Source: Bermanella sp034111105 (GTDB lineage Bacteria; Pseudomonadota; Gammaproteobacteria; Pseudomonadales; Oceanobacteraceae). From it: DNA of 54,546 nucleotides. The notes under the pieces were generated by a model. The model was given only the letters and a program-made list of their open reading frames with translations, was not told the origin of the DNA and searched no databases. This document shows positions 17,882-27,255 of this stretch, in pieces (position 1 is the stretch's first letter; the number at the start of each line of letters is the position of its first letter). The translations under genes were made by a program, and so were the position numbers. The stretch is from contig JAWUXY010000006.1 of assembly GCA_034111105.1 (NCBI GenBank), forward strand, positions 1 to 54,546. The letters run 5' to 3'.

Positions 17882-18685
17882 TTATGCGTCCATTGCCGTG
17901 CGCATTTGCGTCATCAACGCACTTAAGCGCTGTTTAATGACTTCTGGTTCGTTTTCATTTTCTTCAATGCAACGAACAAGCGCACTACCTACAATCACAG
18001 CATCCGCTATTTTCGCAACCGCAGCGGCTGTTTTACCGTCTGTTATACCAAAACCGACACCTAATGGCAGCTGGGTTTTTGCACGAATGCGATCAAGGTT
18101 TGCTTTTACATCATCAATATCCAATGCCGCAGAACCGGTAACCCCTTTCACAGACACATAATAAAGATAACCTGAGCCATGCTCACATATGGTTGTGGCT
18201 CGTGCATCTGGCGTTGTCGGTGCCATTAAGAATATAACTTTCAAATCATACTGTTTAAAGTAACCAACTAACTCTTCTGATTCTTCTGGTGGCATATCAA
18301 CCATTAATACGCCATCCAAACCAGATTCACTGGCAGACTTTGCAAATTTCTCATAACCCATGACTTCAACTGGATTTAAATAACCCATTAAAACAACAGG
18401 GGTTTTAGTATTGGTTTCACGAAACGTTTTCACCATACCAAGAATATCTTTTAAACTGGTATTGTGTTTTAACGCACGCTCACACGCCAACTGAATAGTT
18501 GGACCATCTGCCATAGGGTCAGAAAACGGCACACCTAATTCAATAAGATCCGCACCACTTTCAACCAGTGTATGCATGAGCTCAACCGTCAAACCCGGCT
18601 TAGGGTCACCACCGGTGATAAACGGAATAAGTGCTTTTTTACCTGCCGCTTTTAAATCGGCAAAACATTGATCAACACGATTCAT
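17882..18685 (-). CDS. trpA: Tryptophan synthase alpha subunit
   Basis: It cleaves indole-3-glycerol phosphate to indole, which is channelled to TrpB. The TIM-barrel catalytic residues are E49 (LIELGVPF) and D60 (SDPMADGPT); the phosphate-binding GFGI follows near residue 213. The length of 267 is standard. AAGGAT precedes the ATG closely. Unusually, it is separated from trpB by 164-167 bases containing a terminator-like hairpin and a REP-like element, whereas the two genes are normally adjacent and coupled. Confidence 0.96.
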   Translation of the reverse strand: MNRVDQCFADLKAAGKKALIPFITGGDPKPGLTVELMHTLVESGADLIELGVPFSDPMADGPTIQLACERALKHNTSLKDILGMVKTFRETNTKTPVVLMGYLNPVEVMGYEKFAKSASESGLDGVLMVDMPPEESEELVGYFKQYDLKVIFLMAPTTPDARATTICEHGSGYLYYVSVKGVTGSAALDIDDVKANLDRIRAKTQLPLGVGFGITDGKTAAAVAKIADAVIVGSALVRCIEENENEPEVIKQRLSALMTQMRTAMDA

Positions 18686-18718
18686 TTTTTATCCTTTTAG
18701 AGTCGCCTCGCGCGTTAT

Positions 18719-18745
18719 TGATCACGAGCAAGCGCTCCCTACAAA
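18719..18745 (-). repeat. REP-like element between trpB and trpA
   Basis: Read on the minus strand, TTGTAGGGAGCGCTTGCTCG followed by TGATC closely resembles the Pseudomonas REP theme (GTAGGAGCG-gCTTGC-CGCGAT). AGCGCTTGCTC(G) can form a small hairpin. A second GC-rich patch, CGCGCGAGGCGA, follows toward trpA and might be the other half of a pair. Confidence 0.6.
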
Positions 18746-18793
18746 TTATTGAGCATCTAAAACACAAAAGCTTTAGCTCTATAATATTCAATT

Positions 18794-18840
18794 AAAAAAT
18801 CGCAGCGTATGTCGCATTATTCAGTAAGCCTCATACGCCG
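18794..18840 (-). terminator. Terminator-like hairpin after trpB
   Basis: On the minus strand GCGTATG pairs with CATACGC across a 20-base loop, extended by GC/GC beyond one unpaired base. TGCGATTTTTT follows. Stem and U-run fit an intrinsic terminator or an attenuator-type element between trpB and trpA. The large loop lowers certainty. Confidence 0.55.
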
Positions 18841-18849
18841 CGGCTAGCT

Positions 18850-20082
18850 TTAGATTTCGATACCATCAAGTCCAGCAACTGTATGAATATCTTTATCGCC
18901 ACGCCCTGAAAGGTTGACCACGATAATTTTATCTTTATCCATGGTTGCTGCTAGCTTCATGGCATAGGCCACGGCGTGGCTAGATTCTAACGCTGGCATA
19001 ATGCCTTCGATTTCGGTCAACGTGTGGAATGCATCCAGAGCTTCTTGGTCGGTTGCCGCTACATAATTTACGCGGCCGATATCTTTAAGATACGAGTGCT
19101 CTGGACCAACACCAGGGTAATCCAAACCGGCAGATACCGAATGGGTTCCCATAATTTGGCCATTTTCATCTTCCATTAAATAAGTACGATTGCCGTGCAA
19201 TACACCAGGCTTACCTTTGCACAATGGCGCTGCGTGATCATTACCCTCTAAACCACGACCTCCCGCTTCTACGCCATACATGGCAACGGACTCATCCTCA
19301 ATAAACGGATAAAACATACCAATTGCATTTGATCCACCACCCACACAAGCAACAACGGCATCAGGCAAACGACCCTCGCGCTCCATACATTGACGCTTAG
19401 TTTCACGACCAATAATCGCTTGAAAGTCACGCACAAGTTTCGGATAAGGATGTGGGCCGGCTGCTGTACCTATGATGTAAAAAGTATCATCGACGTTTGT
19501 GACCCAGTGACGCATGGCTTCGTTCATGGCATCTTTTAATGTGGCGGTACCTGAGGTAACCGGAATCACTTCAGCACCTAACAAACGCATGCGATACACA
19601 TTTAGCTTTTGACGTTCAACGTCAGTAGCGCCCATGAATACCGTACACTGCAAACCTAAACGTGCCGCAACAGTCGCGGTTGCTACGCCATGCTGGCCAG
19701 CACCGGTTTCTGCAATCACTTTTGGCTTACCCGTGTACTTAGCCAATAAAGCTTGGCCTATTGTGTTATTGATTTTATGCGCACCCGTGTGATTTAAATC
19801 TTCACGTTTTAAATAAATTTTAGCGCCACCTGCTTTTTCTGTTAAGCGCTCAGCTAAATACAATGGTGACGGACGACCCACGTAATGAGCTAAGTCATAG
19901 TCATATTCTTTTTGAAATTCTGGGTCTTGGCTTAAGCGATCATATAGCTCTGTAAGATCATCTAATGCTGACATTAATGTCTCAGAAACAAAGCGACCAC
20001 CGTATGGACCAAAGTGACCGTTTTTTGTTGGTAACTGTGTTACCGCTTTAAGATCAATCGCTGTCTTAGGAGTTGTTGACAC
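18850..20082 (-). CDS. trpB: Tryptophan synthase beta subunit
   Basis: The PLP-dependent subunit that condenses indole with serine. The PLP lysine is in HTGAHKINN (K103 from the chosen start), the phosphate cup is GGGSNAIG, and EAGGRGLEG lies where the catalytic glutamate region ends. I chose the GTG at 20082, which has GAGG six bases upstream; another GTG at 20094 is in frame but poorly placed. The gene overlaps the end of trpF by 17 bases. See trpA for the unusual gap downstream. Confidence 0.95.
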   Translation of the reverse strand: MSTTPKTAIDLKAVTQLPTKNGHFGPYGGRFVSETLMSALDDLTELYDRLSQDPEFQKEYDYDLAHYVGRPSPLYLAERLTEKAGGAKIYLKREDLNHTGAHKINNTIGQALLAKYTGKPKVIAETGAGQHGVATATVAARLGLQCTVFMGATDVERQKLNVYRMRLLGAEVIPVTSGTATLKDAMNEAMRHWVTNVDDTFYIIGTAAGPHPYPKLVRDFQAIIGRETKRQCMEREGRLPDAVVACVGGGSNAIGMFYPFIEDESVAMYGVEAGGRGLEGNDHAAPLCKGKPGVLHGNRTYLMEDENGQIMGTHSVSAGLDYPGVGPEHSYLKDIGRVNYVAATDQEALDAFHTLTEIEGIMPALESSHAVAYAMKLAATMDKDKIIVVNLSGRGDKDIHTVAGLDGIEI

Positions 20083-20695
20083 GATATACCTCACTTAAAA
20101 ATGCATCTATTTTCGCAGGGTCTTTAATGCCTTTGGCCTGTTCTACGCCACCGCTCACATCCACGGCAAACGGCTGAACTTGCTCAATAGCAAAAGCCAC
20201 ATTTTCAGGGGTTAAGCCCCCTGCGAGTATTAAAGGTTTAGTTTGGTTTGCTGGAATCATGGACCAATCAAAGGTCTCACCTGTGCCGCCAGGCACGCCA
20301 GGCTTATAGCTATCTAGCAGAATTCCCAAGGCGTCTGGGAACCGCAGGCTCGACGCCACCACATCCGACGCTTGCCGGACACGCTGGGCTTTAATGAAGG
20401 GGCGCTGGAATTGACTACAGAAGTCATTTTCTTCGTCACCGTGAAATTGGAGTAGGTCTATTCTAACGCTATTCAAAACGTCTTGCACCTGCTGTGCTTG
20501 AGCATTCACAAATAGCGCTACCACCGAAACAAATGCAGGCACTGCTAATGCAATTGCTCTTGCTTGTTCTATACGCACATAGCGTGGACTTGGTTCATAA
20601 AATACTAAGCCAATGGCATCAGCACCGGCATCGACAGCTGCCAATGCATCTTCTACCCGAGTGATACCACATACTTTTACGCGAGTTCGCTTCAT
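20066..20695 (-). CDS. trpF: Phosphoribosylanthranilate isomerase
   Basis: A TIM-barrel isomerase in tryptophan synthesis. The N-terminal VKVCGIT contains the catalytic cysteine and the conserved C-terminal VDVSGGVE carries the catalytic aspartate and phosphate contacts; AGGLTPENV is also diagnostic. The 209 residues are usual. It is a stand-alone trpF, not fused to trpC as in Escherichia coli. It starts one base after the truA stop and overlaps trpB. Confidence 0.96.
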   Translation of the reverse strand: MKRTRVKVCGITRVEDALAAVDAGADAIGLVFYEPSPRYVRIEQARAIALAVPAFVSVVALFVNAQAQQVQDVLNSVRIDLLQFHGDEENDFCSQFQRPFIKAQRVRQASDVVASSLRFPDALGILLDSYKPGVPGGTGETFDWSMIPANQTKPLILAGGLTPENVAFAIEQVQPFAVDVSGGVEQAKGIKDPAKIDAFLSEVYRVNNS

Positions 20696-20696
20696 T

Positions 20697-21524
20697 TTAT
20701 TTATTCATTTGCAGTAATTGAAAAAATGGCGGGCCTTCGTGGTAAATAGGCAGATCTGGATATTCAGGGTATTCCACATCTACAAAATACAATCCCTCGC
20801 CAGGGGCCGTCACCCCTGCTTGAGTGCGGTCACGAGCTTCCAGCACTTCTTTGCACCAGCCCACTGGTTTAGCGCTGCTGCCAATTGGCAAAAGCACACC
20901 AGCAATGTTACGCACCATATGATACAAGAAGGCATTGGCGCACACCTCCAACACCACCCACTCACCCATGCGTTTAACACTGATATCTTTCATAGTACGC
21001 GTAGCGTTATTAGCCTGACAATCACTCGCTCGAAATGAAGTAAAATCATGCTTACCCAATAAAGCCTGAGCTGCTTCGTGCATTTTATCTGCGTCTAGAG
21101 GCCTGCGCCACCAAGTCACTTGGTCATGCATCAAACCTGGCTTGACCGCTTTATTCATGATGAAATACCGGTATCGCCTAGCTACCGCACTAAAGCGAGC
21201 ATGAAAATCACTGCTAATTGGTTGAACCCAGTTAACACAGAGACCATCTGGCAACTTCGTATTAATGCCCATTTTCCAGCCGCGATCGGTACGATCAGCA
21301 TGACTATCAAAGTGAATCACTTGCGCACTGGCGTGGACACCTGCATCGGTTCTACCTGCACAAACCACCTTTACCTCATGATCAGCCACTTCAGAAATAG
21401 CAGACTCGAGAGAGTCTTGGACACTTAATCCTGGATGGTGTTTTTGTCTTTGCCAGCCTTTAAAGCAGGCGCCATTATATTCAACCCCAGCAACCCAGCG
21501 CTGTACTGGCTCTTGATCTGTCAT
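20697..21524 (-). CDS. truA: tRNA pseudouridine(38-40) synthase
   Basis: It isomerises uridines at positions 38-40 in tRNA anticodon arms. The catalytic aspartate is D60 in CAGRTDAGVHA. Other family motifs are GVEYNGACFKGWQRQ, RYFIMN and YHMVRNIAGVL. The 275 residues are typical. It is followed immediately by trpF, the standard order in this group, and is preceded by the fimV terminator, so a promoter may lie in the short gap upstream. Confidence 0.96.
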   Translation of the reverse strand: MTDQEPVQRWVAGVEYNGACFKGWQRQKHHPGLSVQDSLESAISEVADHEVKVVCAGRTDAGVHASAQVIHFDSHADRTDRGWKMGINTKLPDGLCVNWVQPISSDFHARFSAVARRYRYFIMNKAVKPGLMHDQVTWWRRPLDADKMHEAAQALLGKHDFTSFRASDCQANNATRTMKDISVKRMGEWVVLEVCANAFLYHMVRNIAGVLLPIGSSAKPVGWCKEVLEARDRTQAGVTAPGEGLYFVDVEYPEYPDLPIYHEGPPFFQLLQMNK

Positions 21525-21534
21525 ACCTACTACC

Positions 21535-21573
21535 TAAAAAAACAAAACCCGAGCATGTTGCCATACTCGGGGT
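21535..21573 (-). terminator. Intrinsic terminator after fimV
   Basis: On the minus strand CCCGAGTATG pairs with CATGCTCGGG with a bulge, loop GCAA, followed by TTTTGTTTTTTT. It lies 25 bases after the fimV stop and is a strong candidate for ending the fimV transcript. Confidence 0.85.
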
Positions 21574-21595
21574 AATATTAAGCAAAACACCTTAT

Positions 21596-24500
21596 TTACA
21601 CTAAGCTGTCCATCAGTTTAGTTGCCTCTTGCTTCTGCTCGTCACTGCCTTCTTCAAGTACCTCTTGAAGAATTTCGCGAGCACCATCTTGATCTTCCAT
21701 ATCAATATAAGCACGGGCTAAATCTAATTTAGTTTCACTTTCATCGGTGCCGCTCAAGAAGTCTAAATCGTTATCCAAATTATCTAAATCCAGATCATCT
21801 AAATTACCTAGCGGTGGAAACTCGTCACCATCTATTGAGTCATCTAAAGATGGTAACTCTTCTTTGTATTCAGCAACCACATCTTCAATTGGTTCTAACT
21901 GTTCATCAGCTGAAGCAAGCGTAGAGATATCAAAATCATCATTCAACTCTGGTAAGTCATCTAAGCTAGATGTACCTGATTCTAACGTTGGCAATTCAAT
22001 ATCATCGCTTGCTAGTGCATCAAGCTCACTATCAAGGTCAGAATCAATTTCATCCGTTAACTCAGGCAAGTCCAATTCTTCGTCTAAAGAAAGGCCTTCT
22101 TCAAATTCTGGTAAGGTTTCATCTAAGCTAGTTTCAAGTGATGAAATATCAAAATCATCAGACCCGTCTAAACCATCTAGGCTTAAATCATCACTATCAT
22201 CATCGCTCATTGTTTCGAATGACAGATCATCCAATTCATCAGTAGCTGATAATTCTGGAACAGCCGCCGAATCGCTATCTGAAAAATCAAAATCTAAATC
22301 ATCAGAGTCATTTATATCTAGACTCAATGCATCTAACGATTGATCTAACTCTACCGCTACAGGCTCTTCAACATCATCTAGGGTTACTTCTTCATCAGCA
22401 CTGTTTTCGAAATCACTAAGATCGAAATCCATGCCATTTGAGCTGTCAGATGCTTCGTCTAAAGTAATATCTAGATCTTCTGTGCTCTCACTAGTACTGA
22501 AATCCAAATCAAGATCACTAGAAGTGCCAAAACTTAAATCCGTATCTAGATCCGCGCCCAAGTCTAATGTTGTTTCAGATTGGGCGGTGTCGTTTAATTC
22601 TAAACCGTCAAGATCAAAATCTAAATCACTGGCTTCTTCATCTAAAGATAGCTCAGCAGAAATGGACTCAAAACCATCTTTTGAAGTATCACTAGTGATA
22701 TCTAAGTCATCACCCAGACCAAAGTCCATAGCAAAGTCTTCATTTACCAGATCGTCAGCATTGCCGGATTGTAATTGAGCTGCCGCGGTTATATCCGCAT
22801 CTGAACCATTCTCATTGATAAACTCTAACTGTTCATCTAATGCTTCTTGATCATCCATGGCCGACAATACTTCAACCATTTTTAGACGCAGGTCCATTCT
22901 CGCAGGTTGTGACTCAATACCTTTTTCCAATACAGTACGAGCAGGCTCTGGGCGGTTATAAGACATATAACCGTCAGCCTCACCAATAATATCTTCTACT
23001 GATATATCTTGATCAATATCACCGGTTAATCCAGCATCATTAGATGACGTATCAAAATTCGATAAGTCGTCTTCATCAAAACCTTCTAGATCAATATCGG
23101 TGTCTTGACCCATATTTGCGAAGTCATCATTGAAATCATTACCCAAGTCCACGTCGTCTAATGGATCTTCACCTTGAAAATTCGTTGCAACAGGGTCTTC
23201 TTGCTGCGCTTTACGTTTACGAGCAATGTTAATTCCGACTAATGCTAGTAATAAAGCAAGCAAGCCAGCACCAATGACGGGTGGGTTTTCCATCACGAAC
23301 GCAACAGGATCAAATTCTTCTTCAATAGGTTCAGGCACAAATGCCTTAGGCTTAGCGGCGTCTTCTTTTTTCTCTAACGCAGGCTTAGCTTCTTGTTTAT
23401 CGTCAGCAAAATTTAAATCGTCATTTGCCGAAGTCGTTACAGGTTTTGCATCCTGATCGCTTGGTGGCGACTTAAGCGGTTTAGCTGATTTTTCTGCCAT
23501 ACCCGATTGCAGAGCAACCATCTGTTCATCTTTAAGATTAATAAGACGTTGCAGGGTGTTAATTTGTTCTTCTAAAGAATCTAAACGAGTACGAAGCTCT
23601 TGGTTTTCACGAGTCGTTTTATCTAGATTCTCAAGCGTAATTGAAAGGTCTTGCTCAAGTTTGGATTGATCACCCGCCGTCTTAGCCGCCACTTGGCCGC
23701 TAGCATTACGCTGATTATCTGTTGTTGCTTCGCCGCCAGCTACCAATTTAAGCTGGGCACCGCTCAATTTATTATCACGTTGAATGGCGGCTTCTTTACG
23801 GGTCGCATCTAATTGCGCTTTACGTTTTGCTGTTGCTTGATTTTGTATAGAAACTTCAGCTACAGCTTCGTTAAAAGTGCGAGATAACATTTGTTGCTCA
23901 TCTGGCACGCGAAGCACTTGGTTTTTCTTTAAGCGATTAATATTGCCATTAATGAATGCACTCGGATTTAAATCCTGAATGGCGAGCATGGCTTGCTGAG
24001 GACTGATACTGCGATTAGGGCGAGTACGAATGGCCACTTCCCATAACGTATCGTTTGCACGCACTTTATAAACCGATGGCTCCGCTTTCTTAGCTTCTTG
24101 AACTTTTGGCGCTTTTTGCACCATTTTTTCAACAGGCGCTTCAACCATGGCTGGCTCAGCTGCCATTGACGGAACGGTACCTGGTAACGCCATAGACTCA
24201 GGCGCCATTTCATCATCATTGTAAGCATCAGATTGAGCAGGTTTTACCGGCTCCGTCGGCTCTTCATTGAAAACTGGCGGGTCAAGTAGCAAGGTATATT
24301 CGCGCAACAATCGACCATTTGGCCAATCAACTTGCACAAGGAAATTTAAGAAAGGTTCAACAACAGGCTGATCAGAACGTAAATTGACATACAATCCAGT
24401 ATCAGTGCGTTCTACTTCAAACCGTAGATTATTTAAAAAGAATACATGTTCAACGCCTGATTTCTCAAACTCTTCACGTGACGCTAGGTTGGGCTTTACT

Positions 24501-24664
24501 TCCCAATTCTCTAATTCTTTCGCTTTCAAGAGCTTGATTCGCGCATGTAGCGGCTGATTCAATGCTGAGTCCAGCTCTATATCGCCCATGCCTAAGGCAA
24601 GAACGTTTGTCGCACTCATCATCGCCCCAGATGCGGCAATTGCAATCGCGAGCTTTCGCAACAT
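21596..24664 (-). CDS. fimV: Polar hub protein FimV
   Basis: A 1022-residue inner-membrane protein that organises the cell pole, type IV pili and chemosensory arrays in Pseudomonas. It has an N-terminal signal segment (1-23), a conserved periplasmic domain (about 24-130, starting LGMGDIELDSALNQPLHAR), a LysM peptidoglycan-binding domain (about 197-253: YKVRANDTLWEVA) and a coiled coil near 345-390. One transmembrane helix lies near 463-480. A very acidic, Asp/Ser/Leu-rich cytosolic region (about 500-960) follows, then the conserved C-terminal FimV TPR motif (LDLARAYIDMEDQDGAREIL). Its compositional bias creates long antisense open frames. It stands between asd and truA, both bounded by terminators. 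Confidence 0.95.
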   Translation of the reverse strand: MLRKLAIAIAASGAMMSATNVLALGMGDIELDSALNQPLHARIKLLKAKELENWEVKPNLASREEFEKSGVEHVFFLNNLRFEVERTDTGLYVNLRSDQPVVEPFLNFLVQVDWPNGRLLREYTLLLDPPVFNEEPTEPVKPAQSDAYNDDEMAPESMALPGTVPSMAAEPAMVEAPVEKMVQKAPKVQEAKKAEPSVYKVRANDTLWEVAIRTRPNRSISPQQAMLAIQDLNPSAFINGNINRLKKNQVLRVPDEQQMLSRTFNEAVAEVSIQNQATAKRKAQLDATRKEAAIQRDNKLSGAQLKLVAGGEATTDNQRNASGQVAAKTAGDQSKLEQDLSITLENLDKTTRENQELRTRLDSLEEQINTLQRLINLKDEQMVALQSGMAEKSAKPLKSPPSDQDAKPVTTSANDDLNFADDKQEAKPALEKKEDAAKPKAFVPEPIEEEFDPVAFVMENPPVIGAGLLALLLALVGINIARKRKAQQEDPVATNFQGEDPLDDVDLGNDFNDDFANMGQDTDIDLEGFDEDDLSNFDTSSNDAGLTGDIDQDISVEDIIGEADGYMSYNRPEPARTVLEKGIESQPARMDLRLKMVEVLSAMDDQEALDEQLEFINENGSDADITAAAQLQSGNADDLVNEDFAMDFGLGDDLDITSDTSKDGFESISAELSLDEEASDLDFDLDGLELNDTAQSETTLDLGADLDTDLSFGTSSDLDLDFSTSESTEDLDITLDEASDSSNGMDFDLSDFENSADEEVTLDDVEEPVAVELDQSLDALSLDINDSDDLDFDFSDSDSAAVPELSATDELDDLSFETMSDDDSDDLSLDGLDGSDDFDISSLETSLDETLPEFEEGLSLDEELDLPELTDEIDSDLDSELDALASDDIELPTLESGTSSLDDLPELNDDFDISTLASADEQLEPIEDVVAEYKEELPSLDDSIDGDEFPPLGNLDDLDLDNLDNDLDFLSGTDESETKLDLARAYIDMEDQDGAREILQEVLEEGSDEQKQEATKLMDSLV

Positions 24665-24902
24665 AGCAATGTATCCTTTATTTTTTTAATACTTTGGGCC
24701 GACAGGGTATAAATTAGCCCTATCTAAACAATCCATTTATATGATTGTGTCATTAAGCGGCCAAGTATTAAGTAATTCCAAGTATTTATCAATATTAATA
24801 AGGGGTTGCGGAGACTTTGAGCACATTTTTTCGGGCTATTCCTTCGCTTTTCCAGAGAAAATATCATCTATGGCGCTATAGACTCACCATAGATGAAGAT
24901 TT
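24665..24902. promoter_or_regulatory. fimV upstream region
   Basis: A 238-base gap between asd and fimV with no gene. It contains the asd terminator-like hairpin, a direct repeat CCAAGTATT at 24761-24769 and 24778-24786 (17-base period), and near 24710 a TATACC box on the minus strand that might serve as the fimV -10. No convincing -35 was found. A good ribosome binding site (AAAGGA) precedes fimV. Confidence 0.4.
24862..24897 (-). terminator. Terminator-like hairpin after asd
   Basis: On the minus strand CATCTATGG and CCATAGATG form a perfect 9-bp stem with a 13-base loop, followed by ATATTTTC. It starts eight bases after the asd stop. The U-run is weak. Confidence 0.6.
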
Positions 24903-26027
24903 TTAACGCGCCAGCAAGATTCTCAACATGCGACGTAACGGTTCTGCTGCACCCCACAATAATTGATCACCCACCGTAAAGGCTGAGATATATTCAGGGC
25001 CCATATTCAGTTTGCGAATACGGCCAATGGGCACACTTAAGGTTCCCGTTACTTTTGCAGGCGTAAGCTCTTGCATAGTGGTATCGCGATCATTGGGTAT
25101 CACTTTCACCCAATCGTTTGCACCGGCTAAAATTGACTCAATCTCTGCTACTGGCAAATCTTTTTTCAACTTAATAGTCATTGCTTGCGAGTGACAGCGC
25201 ATGGCACCTACACGCACACACAAGCCATCTATTGGTGTTGGCGCATCACTTGTGCCCATGATTTTATTAGCCTCAACTTCGGCTTTCCACTCTTCACGGC
25301 TTTGGCCTGACTCTAACTGAGAATCAATATACGGAATCAAGCTGCCCGCCAATGGCACACCAAACTGATCAACCGGATACTCTTTGCTGCGAATAAACTC
25401 AGCAGTGCTTTTATCAATCTCTAAGATTGCAGAGGCAGGATCATCCAATAAACCCTTAACATTATCGCGAACGGCGCCCATCTGGCTGATCAATTCACGC
25501 ATATGCTTAGCACCAGAACCAGAAGCCGCTTGATAGGTCATCGGTGAAACCCACTCAACCAAGTCTTTCTCAAACAAGCCACCTAACGCCAATAACATCA
25601 AGCTAACCGTACAATTACCGCCAACGTACGTCTTAACGCCAGACGCCAAACCTTCATCGATCACGTTTTTATTAACGGGGTCCAATACGATGATCGCGTT
25701 GTCATCCATACGCAAAGAAGACGCGGCATCAATCCAGTAGCCTTCCCAACCTGCTGCGCGCAATTTCGGATAAACCTCTTTTGTGTAGTCGCCGCCCTGA
25801 CACGTAATAATCACGTCTTGCGCGCTTAATACTTCAACATCAAACGCATCTTCTAATAAACCTGCGTCTTTTCCTGCGAAACCCGGTGCAGGTAAACCCT
25901 TTTGAGAGGTAGTGAAAAAGGTAGACTGAATTAAATCAAAGTCCCCTTCTTCTTGCATGCGTTGCATCAAAACAGAGCCAACCATGCCACGCCAGCCAAC
26001 TAAACCTACTTTTAGATTAGCACTCAT
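24903..26027 (-). CDS. asd: Aspartate-semialdehyde dehydrogenase
   Basis: It reduces aspartyl phosphate to the semialdehyde, feeding lysine/diaminopimelate, threonine and methionine synthesis. The N-terminal NADP motif is VGLVGWRGMVGSVL (7-20), the catalytic cysteine is C139 (GGNCTVSL), and the active-site histidine falls in RVGAMRCHSQAM. The 374 residues and motif form match the Gram-negative type of Asd. It follows leuB by three bases with AAGGAG as ribosome binding site, so it is in the leuCDB-asd operon. Confidence 0.96.
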   Translation of the reverse strand: MSANLKVGLVGWRGMVGSVLMQRMQEEGDFDLIQSTFFTTSQKGLPAPGFAGKDAGLLEDAFDVEVLSAQDVIITCQGGDYTKEVYPKLRAAGWEGYWIDAASSLRMDDNAIIVLDPVNKNVIDEGLASGVKTYVGGNCTVSLMLLALGGLFEKDLVEWVSPMTYQAASGSGAKHMRELISQMGAVRDNVKGLLDDPASAILEIDKSTAEFIRSKEYPVDQFGVPLAGSLIPYIDSQLESGQSREEWKAEVEANKIMGTSDAPTPIDGLCVRVGAMRCHSQAMTIKLKKDLPVAEIESILAGANDWVKVIPNDRDTTMQELTPAKVTGTLSVPIGRIRKLNMGPEYISAFTVGDQLLWGAAEPLRRMLRILLAR

Positions 26028-26030
26028 AAC

Positions 26031-27116
26031 TTAAAGCTCCTTTAATGCCGCTACCACTGCTTCGCCCATTTGAGCAGTCGATACTTTTTCCATACCTGCA
26101 GAGAAGATATCCGCAGTACGTAAACCTTTATCCAATACATTACTGACTGCTTGTTCGATGGCATCTGCCGCCGCCACTTCAGCTAAGCTGTAACGCAACA
26201 TCATTGAAGCCGACAAAATAGTCGCCAATGGGTTTGCAATGCCTTGGCCTGCTATATCAGGCGCACTGCCGTGGCAAGGTTCATACATGCCTTTATTGTC
26301 TTTATCTAAAGAAGCGGATGGCAACATGCCAATTGAGCCCGTTAGCATCGCAGCTGCATCCGACAAGATATCACCAAACATATTACCGGTTACCATTACG
26401 TCAAACTGCTTTGGCGCTCGCACAAGCTGCATGGCTGCGTTATCAACATACATATGAGATAGCTCAACATCTGGGTAGTTTTTCGCTTCTTGCTCCATGA
26501 TTTCACGCCACAGAACCGTTACTTCAAGTACGTTGGCTTTATCAATAGAGCATAATTTTTTACCGCGTTTTTGTGCAGACTCAAATGCCACTTTGGCAAT
26601 ACGACGAATTTCAGTCTCGTTGTACACATACGTGTTGTAACCTTCGCGCTCTCCGTTTTCTAGTACGCGAATACCACGAGGCTTACCAAAGTAAATACCG
26701 CCGGTCAGTTCACGTACAATCAGAATGTCTAAACCAGACACGACTTCAGGCTTAAGTGAAGATGCATCCGCCAGCTGCGGGTACAAAATTGCAGGGCGTA
26801 AATTACCAAACAACTCAAGGCCAGAGCGTAAACCTAATAGGCCTTTTTCAGGACGTAATTCACGGTCTTCAAGGTTGTCCCATTTAGGACCGCCTACTGC
26901 GCCAAGCAAAATGGCATCCGCCGCACGGGCTTTATCCATGGTGGTCTCTGGCAGTGGTGAACCAGACTCATCGTACGCAGCGCCGCCGACAAGGGCGTTA
27001 TCTAACTCGATATCAAGATTGAATTTGTCTTTCGCTGTTGTTAATACGTTAACCGCTTCGGTTACGATTTCTGGGCCAATACCATCGCCCGGCAATACTA
27101 GGATTTTTTTAGTCAT
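26031..27116 (-). CDS. leuB: 3-isopropylmalate dehydrogenase
   Basis: It oxidises and decarboxylates 3-isopropylmalate with NAD. Hallmarks are VLPGDGIGPEIV at the N terminus, RPEKGLLGLRSGLELFGNLR, the REL-TGGIYFG loop, the catalytic Y in YNTYVYNE and the NAD pocket EPCHGSAPDIAGQGIANP. The 361 residues are standard. It is separated from leuD by 139 bases that hold inverted 7-mer repeats rather than being tightly packed as usual. Confidence 0.96.
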   Translation of the reverse strand: MTKKILVLPGDGIGPEIVTEAVNVLTTAKDKFNLDIELDNALVGGAAYDESGSPLPETTMDKARAADAILLGAVGGPKWDNLEDRELRPEKGLLGLRSGLELFGNLRPAILYPQLADASSLKPEVVSGLDILIVRELTGGIYFGKPRGIRVLENGEREGYNTYVYNETEIRRIAKVAFESAQKRGKKLCSIDKANVLEVTVLWREIMEQEAKNYPDVELSHMYVDNAAMQLVRAPKQFDVMVTGNMFGDILSDAAAMLTGSIGMLPSASLDKDNKGMYEPCHGSAPDIAGQGIANPLATILSASMMLRYSLAEVAAADAIEQAVSNVLDKGLRTADIFSAGMEKVSTAQMGEAVVAALKEL

Positions 27117-27144
27117 TATTTCGCTTCGCTCTTTAACGATAGAT

Positions 27145-27165
27145 GTGAAATGGGAGATGTAAGAC
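27145..27165 (+). repeat. Three-unit 7-mer repeat (plus orientation)
   Basis: GTGAAAT-GGGAGAT-GTAAGAC is three consecutive degenerate heptamers of the form GTnAGAy. An inverted array of the same kind lies 56 bases away at 27222-27242, both within the leuD-leuB gap. Confidence 0.55.
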
Positions 27166-27221
27166 TATAAATTTACAACGCACAAAACCCATAACACTTT
27201 TAAACTTCATGAGACAAGCAC

Positions 27222-27242
27222 GTCTAACGTCTCTCATCTCAC
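27222..27242 (-). repeat. Three-unit 7-mer repeat (minus orientation)
   Basis: On the minus strand GTGAGAT-GAGAGAC-GTTAGAC. It mirrors the array at 27145-27165. Neighbouring GAGAC at 27211-27215 can pair with part of it. Confidence 0.55.
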
Positions 27243-27255
27243 ATATTACATTTAG

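Noticed and set aside
21747..22778. Long plus-strand open frames opposite fimV
   Set aside because: They arise from the Asp/Ser/Leu-rich codon pattern of the acidic FimV region; the peptides are almost only Ser and Lys.
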